The notes beneath the pieces were generated by a model. It saw only the letters and a list, made by a program, of their open reading frames with translations. It was not told the DNA's origin and made no database searches. DNA of 9,504 nt from Planctomycetota bacterium (GTDB lineage Bacteria > Planctomycetota > Phycisphaerae > Phycisphaerales > UBA1924): positions 1-9,504 of the forward strand of contig JAEYVB010000354.1 of the NCBI GenBank assembly GCA_023429345.1. Direction: 5' to 3'. A program made the translations under genes and the position numbers. This document shows, one piece after another, positions 1 through 6,663 of the stretch; the first letter of the stretch is position 1; each line of letters starts with the position of its first letter.

Positions 1-1257
1 GCCGCCTCCGCCCGCTCCGTCGACGTCGAATGCCAGATCGACGGCAACCTGGTGGGCATCAAGGAGGTCGAGCTCCCCGCGGCCGCGGCGCCCTCGGGCA
101 ACGCCCCGCCCGCCCCCGGTGAGCCGGGCCCCGCCCTCACCCCCGGCACCAACGGGACCGTGTTCCACATCGAGCGGCCGCAGGGCGGCATTATCACCGT
201 GCGACTGAGCCCGCCGGAGGGCGATGTGCTCTCGGTCGACAACTCGGCGTGGCTGGTCGTCCCGCCGGCGAAGAAGCTGGCCGTGGCGGTGGTCACGACG
301 AGCAACGACTTCCTGCACGATGCGCTCGCCAAAATGCCGTACTCGAAACTCGAACTGCTCTCGCCGGAGGCGTTCGAGCAGAAGCGTGCGCAGGCCAAGG
401 GGCACGAGTACGACGTTGTCATCCTCGACGGCTACTTGCCCACACAGCCCAAGGATGCCCCCTCGCCGCTGCCCCCCGGCCGCTACCTGGTGCTGGGGAC
501 CGTCCCGCAGGCGCCCGACATGCTGATCGATGGCGGCAAGGGGGATGCCGCGACCTTCCTGGACTGGTCGCGCGATCACCCCGCGCTCCGGGGTGTCGCG
601 CTCGAGCCGATCGTGATCGCCGAGTCCCGCAAGCTCGAAATCCCCAAAGGGTCCGGGGCGGTGGTGCTGGCGACCGCCGACCATGGGCCGGCGATGGTCG
701 AGTTCAGCACCGCCGAATCGCACGCGATCGTCGTCCCGTTCGATCTCGCAAAGTCGAACTGGCCCTTCGAGATTTCAATGGTTGTGTTCCTCGCCCAGGC
801 CGTCGCGCACCTGGGCGACGATACGGCGGGGCTCGGCCAGATGGTCCAGCCCGGCGGCGTGCTCACCGACCACATCCCGCCCGGCGTGAAGGATGTGAAA
901 GTCCGCCTGCCCGGTGGCGAACAAGCCAGCATCGGCGAGCCCGCGCCCGACGGCAAGATCGTCTATGGACCCATCCAGCGTTCCGGCGTGTACATGGTCT
1001 CCTGGCAGGGCCCGCCCGGCCCGACCGACGCCGTCGATGGCGATCGGGCCATCCGCCCCTTCGCCGCCAACCTCCTCTCATCCCCCGAGTCGGATGTCGC
1101 CGCGGCCGCCCATCTCTCCTTTGCCTCGCGCGAAGTGGCGGCCAACGACACCAGCGAGACCAGGGCCATCAAGCGTCTCTGGCCGTGGCTGCTGCTGGCG
1201 TGCTTCGGAATCGTGCTCTTTGAGTGGTGGGTCTACAACCGCAAGGTGCAGTTCTAG
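1..1257 (+). CDS. BatA/vWA-type membrane protein, C-terminal part (5' end outside window)
   Basis: The reading frame is open from the first base, so this is the last 418 residues of a longer protein. A GTG at 52 is in frame but has coding-like sequence before it and no ribosome site. The visible part holds a beta-rich segment, a VDNSAW motif near nt 235-252, an alpha/beta stretch resembling a glutamine-amidotransferase-like fold (KLAVAVV, then YDVVILDGY, then RYLVLG), the motif DHPALRGV, and WPFEISMVVFLAQAVAHL. It ends with one membrane helix in the last 25 residues followed by YNRKVQF. This order matches the C-terminal half of planctomycete BatA/aerotolerance-type proteins, whose N-terminal half usually carries two membrane helices and a von Willebrand A domain; that half is not visible here. 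Such proteins often sit beside MoxR and DUF58 genes. It is inferred to be an extracytoplasmic scaffold anchored in the membrane and co-expressed with the ABC exporter downstream. Family fairly sure, exact role unknown. Confidence 0.75.
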   Translation, partial: AASARSVDVECQIDGNLVGIKEVELPAAAAPSGNAPPAPGEPGPALTPGTNGTVFHIERPQGGIITVRLSPPEGDVLSVDNSAWLVVPPAKKLAVAVVTTSNDFLHDALAKMPYSKLELLSPEAFEQKRAQAKGHEYDVVILDGYLPTQPKDAPSPLPPGRYLVLGTVPQAPDMLIDGGKGDAATFLDWSRDHPALRGVALEPIVIAESRKLEIPKGSGAVVLATADHGPAMVEFSTAESHAIVVPFDLAKSNWPFEISMVVFLAQAVAHLGDDTAGLGQMVQPGGVLTDHIPPGVKDVKVRLPGGEQASIGEPAPDGKIVYGPIQRSGVYMVSWQGPPGPTDAVDGDRAIRPFAANLLSSPESDVAAAAHLSFASREVAANDTSETRAIKRLWPWLLLACFGIVLFEWWVYNRKVQF

Positions 1258-1260
1258 AGG
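1256..1260 (+). promoter_or_regulatory. Ribosome binding site for the gene at 1267
   Basis: AGAGG lies 6 nt before the GTG at 1267 and overlaps the TAG stop of the preceding gene. It supports GTG 1267 as the true start and makes translational coupling between the two genes likely. Confidence 0.6.
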
Positions 1261-1266
1261 TAGTCC

Positions 1267-3687
1267 GTGAGCGGAGTCGCGCGAGGAACGATCCGTGCAT
1301 TGAAGCGCTGCGGCTGGACGGTCCTGCTTCCGCTGCTCTTCCTGTGCCTCGTTGTGGCCCCGGCCGCGGGGCAGAACGAGGCGGAAGGCGCCGCTGCCCG
1401 CGCCCCTTCGGGGGAGGTGAGCATCTTTACCACCTTCGGCTGGGGCAACGCCATCCCCGCCGACCGCTGGGGTCCGGTGCTCGTCGAGATCGGGGCGATG
1501 GAAAGACCAGTCGCCGGCACGATCGTCATCGAGTACCCGCAGGACAACACCCAGACCTCGCAGATCGCGGTCCCCTTCGCGACCACCCCGGGCCAGACGA
1601 CGCGCATCCAGGCGGTCGCCGCGATACCTATGAACGTCTCGCGTCTGACGGTCTCCGCGATCGACGAGCGGGGACGCCGGTTGGCGTCGGTGTCGTACGG
1701 CATGGCAGGGGTGCTCCAGCTCCCGCCCTTTGTGCAGGCGGAGCAGGTCGGCTTGGTGGTGAGTGTGGGGCGGGTCAGCGCCGGGGATGCCCTCGCCCAA
1801 TGGAGCCATGCGGCGTTCGACTACAACATCCAGCGCACGGGCTTCGGAGCGGCGACCGGGGGCTCGAACCTGTGGTACGGCGCGACGTTCTCAAGGTACG
1901 AGCCGGCAGACCTCCCGCTCAGTTGGCCCGCGTACGACGCGGTAACCGCCCTGGTCGTGAACGCGGATGCCGCCTCCGAAGTAGATCCGCGGGCCATCGA
2001 GGCGATCGGCGACTGGGTGCGGTCCGGAGGGAGGCTGGTCGTCCTCGCCGCCACGGCGGGCGATGAATGGCGACGGTGGCTCCCGTCCGAGGCCCCGCCC
2101 CCCGTCGAGCTCGGACCCGTCGAGCTCGGGCCCGTCGAGCTCGGGCCCGTCCCGGAGGAGGTCGACGATGCGGTGCGCGAGTTCGACCGGGAGCTCCAGC
2201 GTCGCGCCGAGGCGCTCGAAGACACCGGGATGCGGCACGAGCCGCTGACGCCGGCCGCCGCAACAGCCCCCCAGCGGCGCATCACACTCACGGATGCCGG
2301 ACGCGCGGGGCTGTGGTCGCTCCGCTGGACGGACGGGGAGCCCGAGCGGGCAACCTCCGGGCTGATAGCGGAGGGTCCGGTCGAGCTGGGTTGGGTGACG
2401 GTGGTCGGACTCGACCCCGCCCGCGCCACGGAGGTGCTCTCCGGCCGGAGCGCCGGGGCGATCTGGCGCGATGCGCTCGAGACCATCGGTGCCGATCTCC
2501 TGCAGGCCCCGAGCGGTTCGCAGAACTACTGGGGGTATCAACCTCCCTCCTCCGTCGCGATCGGCGCGGCCATCGAGCGCGCCGGACGAGTGCCGTTCGT
2601 CGGCGAATCGGTCTTTCTCACGATCGTGATCTGCGTGCTGTTGCTGGCCGCTCTCGTCGGACCGGTCGATTACTTCGTCCTCCGGAAGCTGCGCCGTTCG
2701 CAGCGGTCCTGGCTGACAGCGCTCGGCTGGATCGCTCTGGCCGGTCTGGGCGCGTACTCGCTCCCCCCCCTGATCCGCACGGAGCCGACCCAGTTCAACC
2801 GCCTCGCCGTCGTCGATGCGGTCTGCACTCCGACGCCCGGTTCTCCGTTCGCCCGCGCAACGCACGGATGGTTCACCGCGGTGACCGGGCTCTACGCGTC
2901 CCAGTCCGGCCGCGTCAATCTCGAGGGTACCGAGCCCACATCCTGGTGGCGCGGCATCGCGCCGCCGATGTACTACTGGGAGGGCGGCGGCCGCGGCGGG
3001 GCGGTGGTGCCCGTGCTGCAGGCGGCCGCGGGCGGCGAAGCGGGCTCGACACGCGGGGCGCCGCTCACTCGCATGACGGTGCCGATCTGGACGTTTCGGA
3101 CCATGATGGATCAATCGCGAGAACGCCTGAATCTGCAGGTGCGCCTCACCCGCGACGCCCAGGGTTGGAACGCGACCGTCCTGGGCCTGCCCGCGGGCGC
3201 GGTTGTCATGGATGCCGCACTCCGCGACGGGGCCGGGTGGCGGCTGGCCGTCGGAGCGCCGCAGCGGCAGGACCCCGGCGCAGCTATGCAGAATCCCAAC
3301 GCGGCGATCAACGAGACTTTGGCGGGCGGTCCGTCCGAACCCGCGCCGATCGGCGCGCACGACACCGGCGAGTGGAGCGGACGCTTCGGCCCCCTTCTGC
3401 CGAAAGTTCCCTACGGCTGGCAATCGGAGCGCGGCGTCAGCGAGTATGGCGGCATGGCCGCCGACACCTCGGACGATCCGGGACCGGTTTTGTTCCTGCC
3501 CGGCGCTTTCGGCCGCGGCAGCGTCGTCGACCACTACGCGGCCGGCGAGCGCCACGCCGCGGTCTACCTCCGTGTCGACAACTGGCCGGCTGGCCCGAGG
3601 CTCTCCTGGCAGGCCCGCTACAGCACCACGCGCATTCTCCGCCTGGTGATCCCGCTCCCCCAGAGCACGCCGGAACTGATGCCATGA
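1267..3687 (+). CDS. Large exported protein with two central membrane segments, GPVDY family, possible ABC-transporter auxiliary subunit
   Basis: This 806-residue protein begins at GTG 1267, supported by the AGAGG site. Residues 1-35 form a signal peptide (basic start, hydrophobic core LLPLLFLCLVV, cleavage near PAAG|QNE). Residues 50-130 look like a beta-sandwich with the ADRWGPVLVEI motif. Residues 219-262 (YDAVTALVV, then IEAIGDWVRSGGRLVVLA) resemble the alpha/beta segment of GldG-like ABC auxiliary proteins and of BatA C-termini. Residues 279-293 are three PVELG repeats. Membrane helices lie near 447-466 and 483-501, with GPVDYFVLRKLRR between them. The last 300 residues are beta-rich and presumably outside the cytoplasm. 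I recognise the GPVDY arrangement from planctomycete membrane proteins encoded next to ABC transporters, but know no assigned function. The stop overlaps the start of the ATPase gene by ATGA, so it is probably a partner of the exporter. The auxiliary-subunit role is inference. Confidence 0.8.
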   Translation: MSGVARGTIRALKRCGWTVLLPLLFLCLVVAPAAGQNEAEGAAARAPSGEVSIFTTFGWGNAIPADRWGPVLVEIGAMERPVAGTIVIEYPQDNTQTSQIAVPFATTPGQTTRIQAVAAIPMNVSRLTVSAIDERGRRLASVSYGMAGVLQLPPFVQAEQVGLVVSVGRVSAGDALAQWSHAAFDYNIQRTGFGAATGGSNLWYGATFSRYEPADLPLSWPAYDAVTALVVNADAASEVDPRAIEAIGDWVRSGGRLVVLAATAGDEWRRWLPSEAPPPVELGPVELGPVELGPVPEEVDDAVREFDRELQRRAEALEDTGMRHEPLTPAAATAPQRRITLTDAGRAGLWSLRWTDGEPERATSGLIAEGPVELGWVTVVGLDPARATEVLSGRSAGAIWRDALETIGADLLQAPSGSQNYWGYQPPSSVAIGAAIERAGRVPFVGESVFLTIVICVLLLAALVGPVDYFVLRKLRRSQRSWLTALGWIALAGLGAYSLPPLIRTEPTQFNRLAVVDAVCTPTPGSPFARATHGWFTAVTGLYASQSGRVNLEGTEPTSWWRGIAPPMYYWEGGGRGGAVVPVLQAAAGGEAGSTRGAPLTRMTVPIWTFRTMMDQSRERLNLQVRLTRDAQGWNATVLGLPAGAVVMDAALRDGAGWRLAVGAPQRQDPGAAMQNPNAAINETLAGGPSEPAPIGAHDTGEWSGRFGPLLPKVPYGWQSERGVSEYGGMAADTSDDPGPVLFLPGAFGRGSVVDHYAAGERHAAVYLRVDNWPAGPRLSWQARYSTTRILRLVIPLPQSTPELMP
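2101..2151 (+). repeat. 15-bp in-frame tandem repeat encoding (PVELG)3
   Basis: The unit CCCGTCGAGCTCGGG occurs three times in a row at 2101-2115, 2116-2130 and 2131-2145. The first copy differs only in its last base (A for G), and a partial fourth copy CCCGTC follows to 2151. Because the unit is five codons, gain or loss of a copy keeps the reading frame. It encodes PVELG three times, next to an acidic segment (PEEVDDAVREF). The same peptide recurs once at codons starting at 2377, with different third bases. Confidence 0.9.
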
Positions 3688-4631
3688 GCAGCGCACCGAT
3701 GATCGCCATCCAGGACCTCACCAAGCGGTTCGGCACGCTCGTCGCGGTCGACCGGTTGTCGCTGGAGATCGGCCCGGGCGAGATATTCGGCTTCATCGGC
3801 CCCAACGGCGCCGGCAAGAGCACAACCATGAAGATCCTCGCCTGCCTGCTCAGCCCCGACTCGGGCCGGGCGGCGGTGGGGGGCTTCGACGTGATGCGTG
3901 AAGGCCCGCAGATACGCAGGATTCTCGGCTACATGCCCGACTTTCTGGGCGTGTACGACGACCTCACGGTCGACGAGTATCTCCAGTTCTTCGCGGCCGC
4001 GTTCCGGATCCCCCGGGCCCGGCGTCGGTCCATCATCGATTCGGTGCTGGAGCTCACCGACCTGACCGAAAAAAAGAAGGCGATGGTCGATTCGCTCTCG
4101 CGCGGCATGCAGCAGCGCCTGGGTGTCGCACGCGTCCTGATCCACGAGCCCAAGGTGCTCCTGCTCGACGAGCCCGCCAGCGGCCTGGACCCGCGGGCCC
4201 GGATCGAGATGCGATCGCTGATCCAGGAGCTCGGCCGCATGGGCAAGTGCATCATGGTGAGCTCCCACATCCTGTCGGAGCTCGCGGAGATGTGCTCCTC
4301 GATCGGGATCATCGAGCGGGGCAAGCTGCTGTACTCCGGGTCGATCGCGGACGCCTACACGAAGGTGCGGGGCGGGGAGCGGATCGCCATCCGCTTCGAG
4401 GAGCCCTCGACGCCCGAGGCCGCGGAGGCGATCGTCATCCGCGACCCGCGCGTGGCCAACGCCGCGCGGGAGAACGGCCAACTGATCGTCGAGCTCGTGC
4501 CCGACCAGCAGAGCCATCACTTCCTGCTGGAGCTCCTGATCACCTCCGGCGTGCGCATCGCCGGCTTCGCGCCCCAGCAGATGAAACTGGAGGACGCCTT
4601 CCTGAAGCTCACCAAGGGCGCCCTGCAGTGA
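3684..4631 (+). CDS. ABC transporter ATP-binding protein (ABC-2 exporter type)
   Basis: This 315-residue protein is the ATPase that would power the permease encoded next. The start is ATG 3684, which overlaps the previous stop as ATGA; the open frame continues far upstream but is not coding there. All nucleotide-binding motifs are present in order: Walker A GPNGAGKST at 39-47, a Q-loop region at 82-86, signature LSRGMQQRLG at 138-147 (LSRGM instead of LSGGQ), Walker B VLLLDEP at 158-164, D-loop SGLD at 166-169, and H-loop histidine at 195 (SSHIL). The Q-loop reads GYMPD, with aspartate where glutamine is usual. Residues from about 232 form an accessory C-terminal domain ending in MKLEDAFLKLTKG, a tail typical of CcmA/NatA-like export ATPases. 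It probably acts as a homodimer on the cytoplasmic face, since the permease is a fused double unit. The gene contains an A AAA AAG heptamer at codons 129-131. Substrate unknown; family very sure. Confidence 0.96.
   Translation: MSSAPMIAIQDLTKRFGTLVAVDRLSLEIGPGEIFGFIGPNGAGKSTTMKILACLLSPDSGRAAVGGFDVMREGPQIRRILGYMPDFLGVYDDLTVDEYLQFFAAAFRIPRARRRSIIDSVLELTDLTEKKKAMVDSLSRGMQQRLGVARVLIHEPKVLLLDEPASGLDPRARIEMRSLIQELGRMGKCIMVSSHILSELAEMCSSIGIIERGKLLYSGSIADAYTKVRGGERIAIRFEEPSTPEAAEAIVIRDPRVANAARENGQLIVELVPDQQSHHFLLELLITSGVRIAGFAPQQMKLEDAFLKLTKGALQ
4070..4076 (+). other. A AAA AAG slippery heptamer inside the ATPase gene
   Basis: The bases 4070-4076 read A AAA AAG in the frame that matches the classic -1 frameshift site (codons AAA AAG at 4071 and 4074). 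It is one of the few A-rich patches in very GC-rich DNA. The -1 frame after it has no stop and runs into the permease frame. Whether ribosomes shift here is not known; a shifted product would lack the signature, Walker B and H-loop, so it may be accidental. Confidence 0.25.
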
Positions 4632-6556
4632 GATTCCGACTGCCCAACCCGGCCACCGCCCTGTTCGGCCCCATTTTTCAGAAGGAGGTCCGGGCCGCCG
4701 GCCGCCGGCGCGGCACCTACATCCTGCGGTTCGTGTACACGCTCGGACTCCTCGCGCTCATCGGGATCGCCTTCTGGGGCGCCCGGACCAGCGGCATGCA
4801 GAGGTCCGCGGTGCAGCACATGCAGGACCTGCAGCAGCTGGCGCCCTCGATGACGATGGTCGCGATGTGGTTCCAGTTCCTCGCACTCGCGCTCATCGCG
4901 CCGATGCTGGCCTCGCCGGTGATCTGCGACGAACGCCGCGCCCGCAGCCTCTCCACGCTCCTCACGACCCCCCTGGGCGCGGGGGAGATCATCCTGGGCA
5001 AGATGACCAGCCGCCTCGTGCAGATCGTCATCCTCGCGTTGATCTCCGCCCCCGTGCTCCTGGCCATCCGCGTCTTCGGGGGCCTGGAACCAGGGATCGT
5101 CTTGGCGTACACCGGCGTGTCGCTCTCGATCGCGGTCCTCGGCGCGTCGCTGGGGGTGCTCTACTCCATCTGGCACCGGCGGGCCACCTCGGCCGCGCTC
5201 TTCGCTCTGCTCTCGCTCGTGCTCGTCCAGGGAGCGCCCACGGCGATCGAAGCGATCCTTTTCTACGTCATCAATGATGATTACTACGGGCGCGTGACGT
5301 ACCCATTCCACGAGCAGGTGGCCGCCACCGCCGCCCCCTACGCGCTCCTCGGCCTGAGCCAGACGCTCATCACCGGCAGCGAGATCCCCACGGTCAGCGT
5401 CCACTCGCCTCTGCTGTACCGCCTGCTCGACGGCCTGGGCCTCGGCGGTGGGGCCAACCCGGTCGGCCTGGTGACCGTCGGCCCCGTCTGGGTGGTGAAC
5501 AGCCTGTACAACCTCCTCATGTCGGGCGTCATCACCGGCATCTCTGTCGTCGCCCTCCGACGCGTAATGCGCAAGGACGGTGGAGAATCGAACCGGATCG
5601 CCCCGCGCCGCGGCCGGCGGAGGCGCGCCGAGGTCCCCGCGGAGGGCGCAGCCCTCGAGAGCGCCGTCGAGCCGCAGGAGGAGCCGCCGAAGGTGGGGCT
5701 GGCCGAGCGGGAGAACCGCACCGTCTCCGACAGGCCCATCCTCTGGCGCGAACTGCGCCGCGCGGGCATCAGTTCCCGCCTGCTGCGCCGGGCGGTCATC
5801 GGGGTCTCGCTCGGCGGCCTCCTCCTGCTGTACCTCCGTGTAGGGCTCCACGAGTACGGCCTGCACATGACCATCGCCGTGCTCGGGGCGCTCATCGTGA
5901 TGGTGCAGGGGATCTTCATGACAACGGGCGGCATCGCTTCCGAACGCGAGGGGCGGACATGGGAGGTGCTCCTCACGACCCCGGTCACCGGAAGCGAGGT
6001 GGTCGTGGGCAAGTTCCTGGGGTCGCTCCGCGCCCAATGGTTCCTGCCCACGCTCGCCGTCCTGCACTTTGTCATCGCCGTCCTCGCCGGCGCCATCCCG
6101 CCCGTCTTTGTCGGTCAGTACGTGCTCATTCTCGCGGGACCCGTTCTTCTGCTCACCGCCACGGGCCAGTACGTCAGCCTCGCGTTCCGCAAGGGCATCG
6201 TCGGCGCGGTGGTCAATCTCTGCATCGGCCTGGGCCTCTGGATCGGCCTCTGGATTGTCCTCGGGCTGGTCGGCTGGTTCGGCGACGTCATCGATACGGA
6301 CCGCTGGGAAGATTTCCAGAAGGTTCCCTACGCCCTCAACCCCGCCTTCATGGCCGGCAGCGCCTGCGACGCCGTGGCCGACCTGCCACGCTTCCGCCCG
6401 GAACTGACCGACTACGAAATGACGGACATCCGTGTCGGTTTCGGCCAGTTCATGGCCTGGCTTATCGGGGCCTTCGCCTTCTATGTCCTGAGCGCCGGGG
6501 CTGTACTGGCCATCACGATCGCCAGTTTCCGTGGGCTCAGCGGCCGGTCCAGCTGA
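4628..6556 (+). CDS. ABC-2 type permease with two fused homologous halves
   Basis: This 642-residue integral membrane protein starts at GTG 4628, which overlaps the ATPase stop as GTGA; AAGGG at 4614-4618 lies 9 nt upstream. The frame is open further upstream, but that part overlaps the ATPase and is a shadow. The protein is made of two similar halves. Half one has PIFQKEVRAAG at 15-25, a membrane helix, then DERRARSLSTLLTTP at 101-115 and GK at 124-125. Half two has PILWRELRRAG at 370-380, then SEREGRTWEVLLTTP at 438-452 and GK at 461-462. The ER...LLTTP element is the hallmark coupling segment of ABC-2 permeases. Each half has roughly six hydrophobic helices. The halves are joined by a charged linker at about 311-366, very rich in arginine and then glutamate, presumably cytoplasmic. 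One polypeptide would thus supply both membrane domains for a dimer of the ATPase. Transported substrate unknown. Confidence 0.93.
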   Translation: MRFRLPNPATALFGPIFQKEVRAAGRRRGTYILRFVYTLGLLALIGIAFWGARTSGMQRSAVQHMQDLQQLAPSMTMVAMWFQFLALALIAPMLASPVICDERRARSLSTLLTTPLGAGEIILGKMTSRLVQIVILALISAPVLLAIRVFGGLEPGIVLAYTGVSLSIAVLGASLGVLYSIWHRRATSAALFALLSLVLVQGAPTAIEAILFYVINDDYYGRVTYPFHEQVAATAAPYALLGLSQTLITGSEIPTVSVHSPLLYRLLDGLGLGGGANPVGLVTVGPVWVVNSLYNLLMSGVITGISVVALRRVMRKDGGESNRIAPRRGRRRRAEVPAEGAALESAVEPQEEPPKVGLAERENRTVSDRPILWRELRRAGISSRLLRRAVIGVSLGGLLLLYLRVGLHEYGLHMTIAVLGALIVMVQGIFMTTGGIASEREGRTWEVLLTTPVTGSEVVVGKFLGSLRAQWFLPTLAVLHFVIAVLAGAIPPVFVGQYVLILAGPVLLLTATGQYVSLAFRKGIVGAVVNLCIGLGLWIGLWIVLGLVGWFGDVIDTDRWEDFQKVPYALNPAFMAGSACDAVADLPRFRPELTDYEMTDIRVGFGQFMAWLIGAFAFYVLSAGAVLAITIASFRGLSGRSS

Positions 6557-6663
6557 GACTCCCATTCCGAGCGCGGTTTTTCGCTTCCACAAAATGGTCG
6601 TAGAAGCCCACACAGGCCGGCCGCGGCGGCGTCTTTCCAGTGACACCCCCACAGGAGATTCCC
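6557..6663 (+). other. Intergenic spacer between exporter unit and the next gene
   Basis: These 107 nt are the longest non-coding stretch in the window. They include a less GC-rich patch (6577-6596, with a T5 run and an A4 run), which is where a promoter for the downstream genes would most likely lie, but I cannot name -35 and -10 boxes. A 6-bp inverted repeat (CTCAGC at 6536-6541, GCTGAG at 6552-6557) spans the permease stop without a T-run directly after it. A GGCCGGCC palindrome lies at 6615-6622. No clear terminator. Confidence 0.4.
6653..6657 (+). promoter_or_regulatory. Strong ribosome binding site that sets the start at GTG 6664
   Basis: AGGAG ends 6 nt before GTG 6664. The earlier in-frame GTG at 6640 has no such site and would add eight residues ahead of the signal peptide. 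The site therefore favours 6664. Confidence 0.75.

Noticed and set aside
52..54. GTG 52 as the start of the first gene
   Set aside because: The 17 codons before it read as ordinary protein (SARSVDVECQIDGNL) in the same frame and there is no ribosome site, so the true start is outside the window.
2067..3683. Upstream extension of the ATPase frame
   Set aside because: The frame is open but the translation is arginine/alanine-rich nonsense overlapping the exported protein. The ATPase domain begins properly after ATG 3684.
1891..3696. Long open frame of 601 codons on the - strand
   Set aside because: Opposite the exported GPVDY protein; arginine/glycine-rich low-complexity product with no motif, so a shadow frame.
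4247..4627. Upstream extension of the permease frame
   Set aside because: It overlaps the coding region of the ATPase C-terminal domain and encodes histidine/arginine-rich sequence unlike any permease; GTG 4628 gives a normal N-terminus.
6536..6557. Inverted repeat CTCAGC/GCTGAG spanning the permease stop as a terminator
   Set aside because: Only six base pairs with a 10-nt loop and no T-run directly after it; the nearest T-run, at 6577-6581, is 19 nt beyond the stem.
6570..6585. Small hairpin AGCG/CGCT around the T5 run
   Set aside because: Only four base pairs, with the T-run in the loop rather than after the stem, so not a terminator.
6615..6622. GGCCGGCC palindrome as an operator
   Set aside because: Eight-base GC palindromes arise often in DNA of this composition; nothing else marks it as a binding site.
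6640..6642. GTG 6640 as the start of the secreted helical protein
   Set aside because: No ribosome site precedes it, while AGGAG sits 6 nt before GTG 6664, which also gives a more typical signal peptide.
4517..6652. Long open frame of 711 codons on the - strand
   Set aside because: It lies opposite the permease gene, whose protein has clear ABC-2 motifs and membrane helices. The antisense product is dominated by D, E, R, G and H with no recognisable fold, as expected for a mirror frame in GC-rich DNA.
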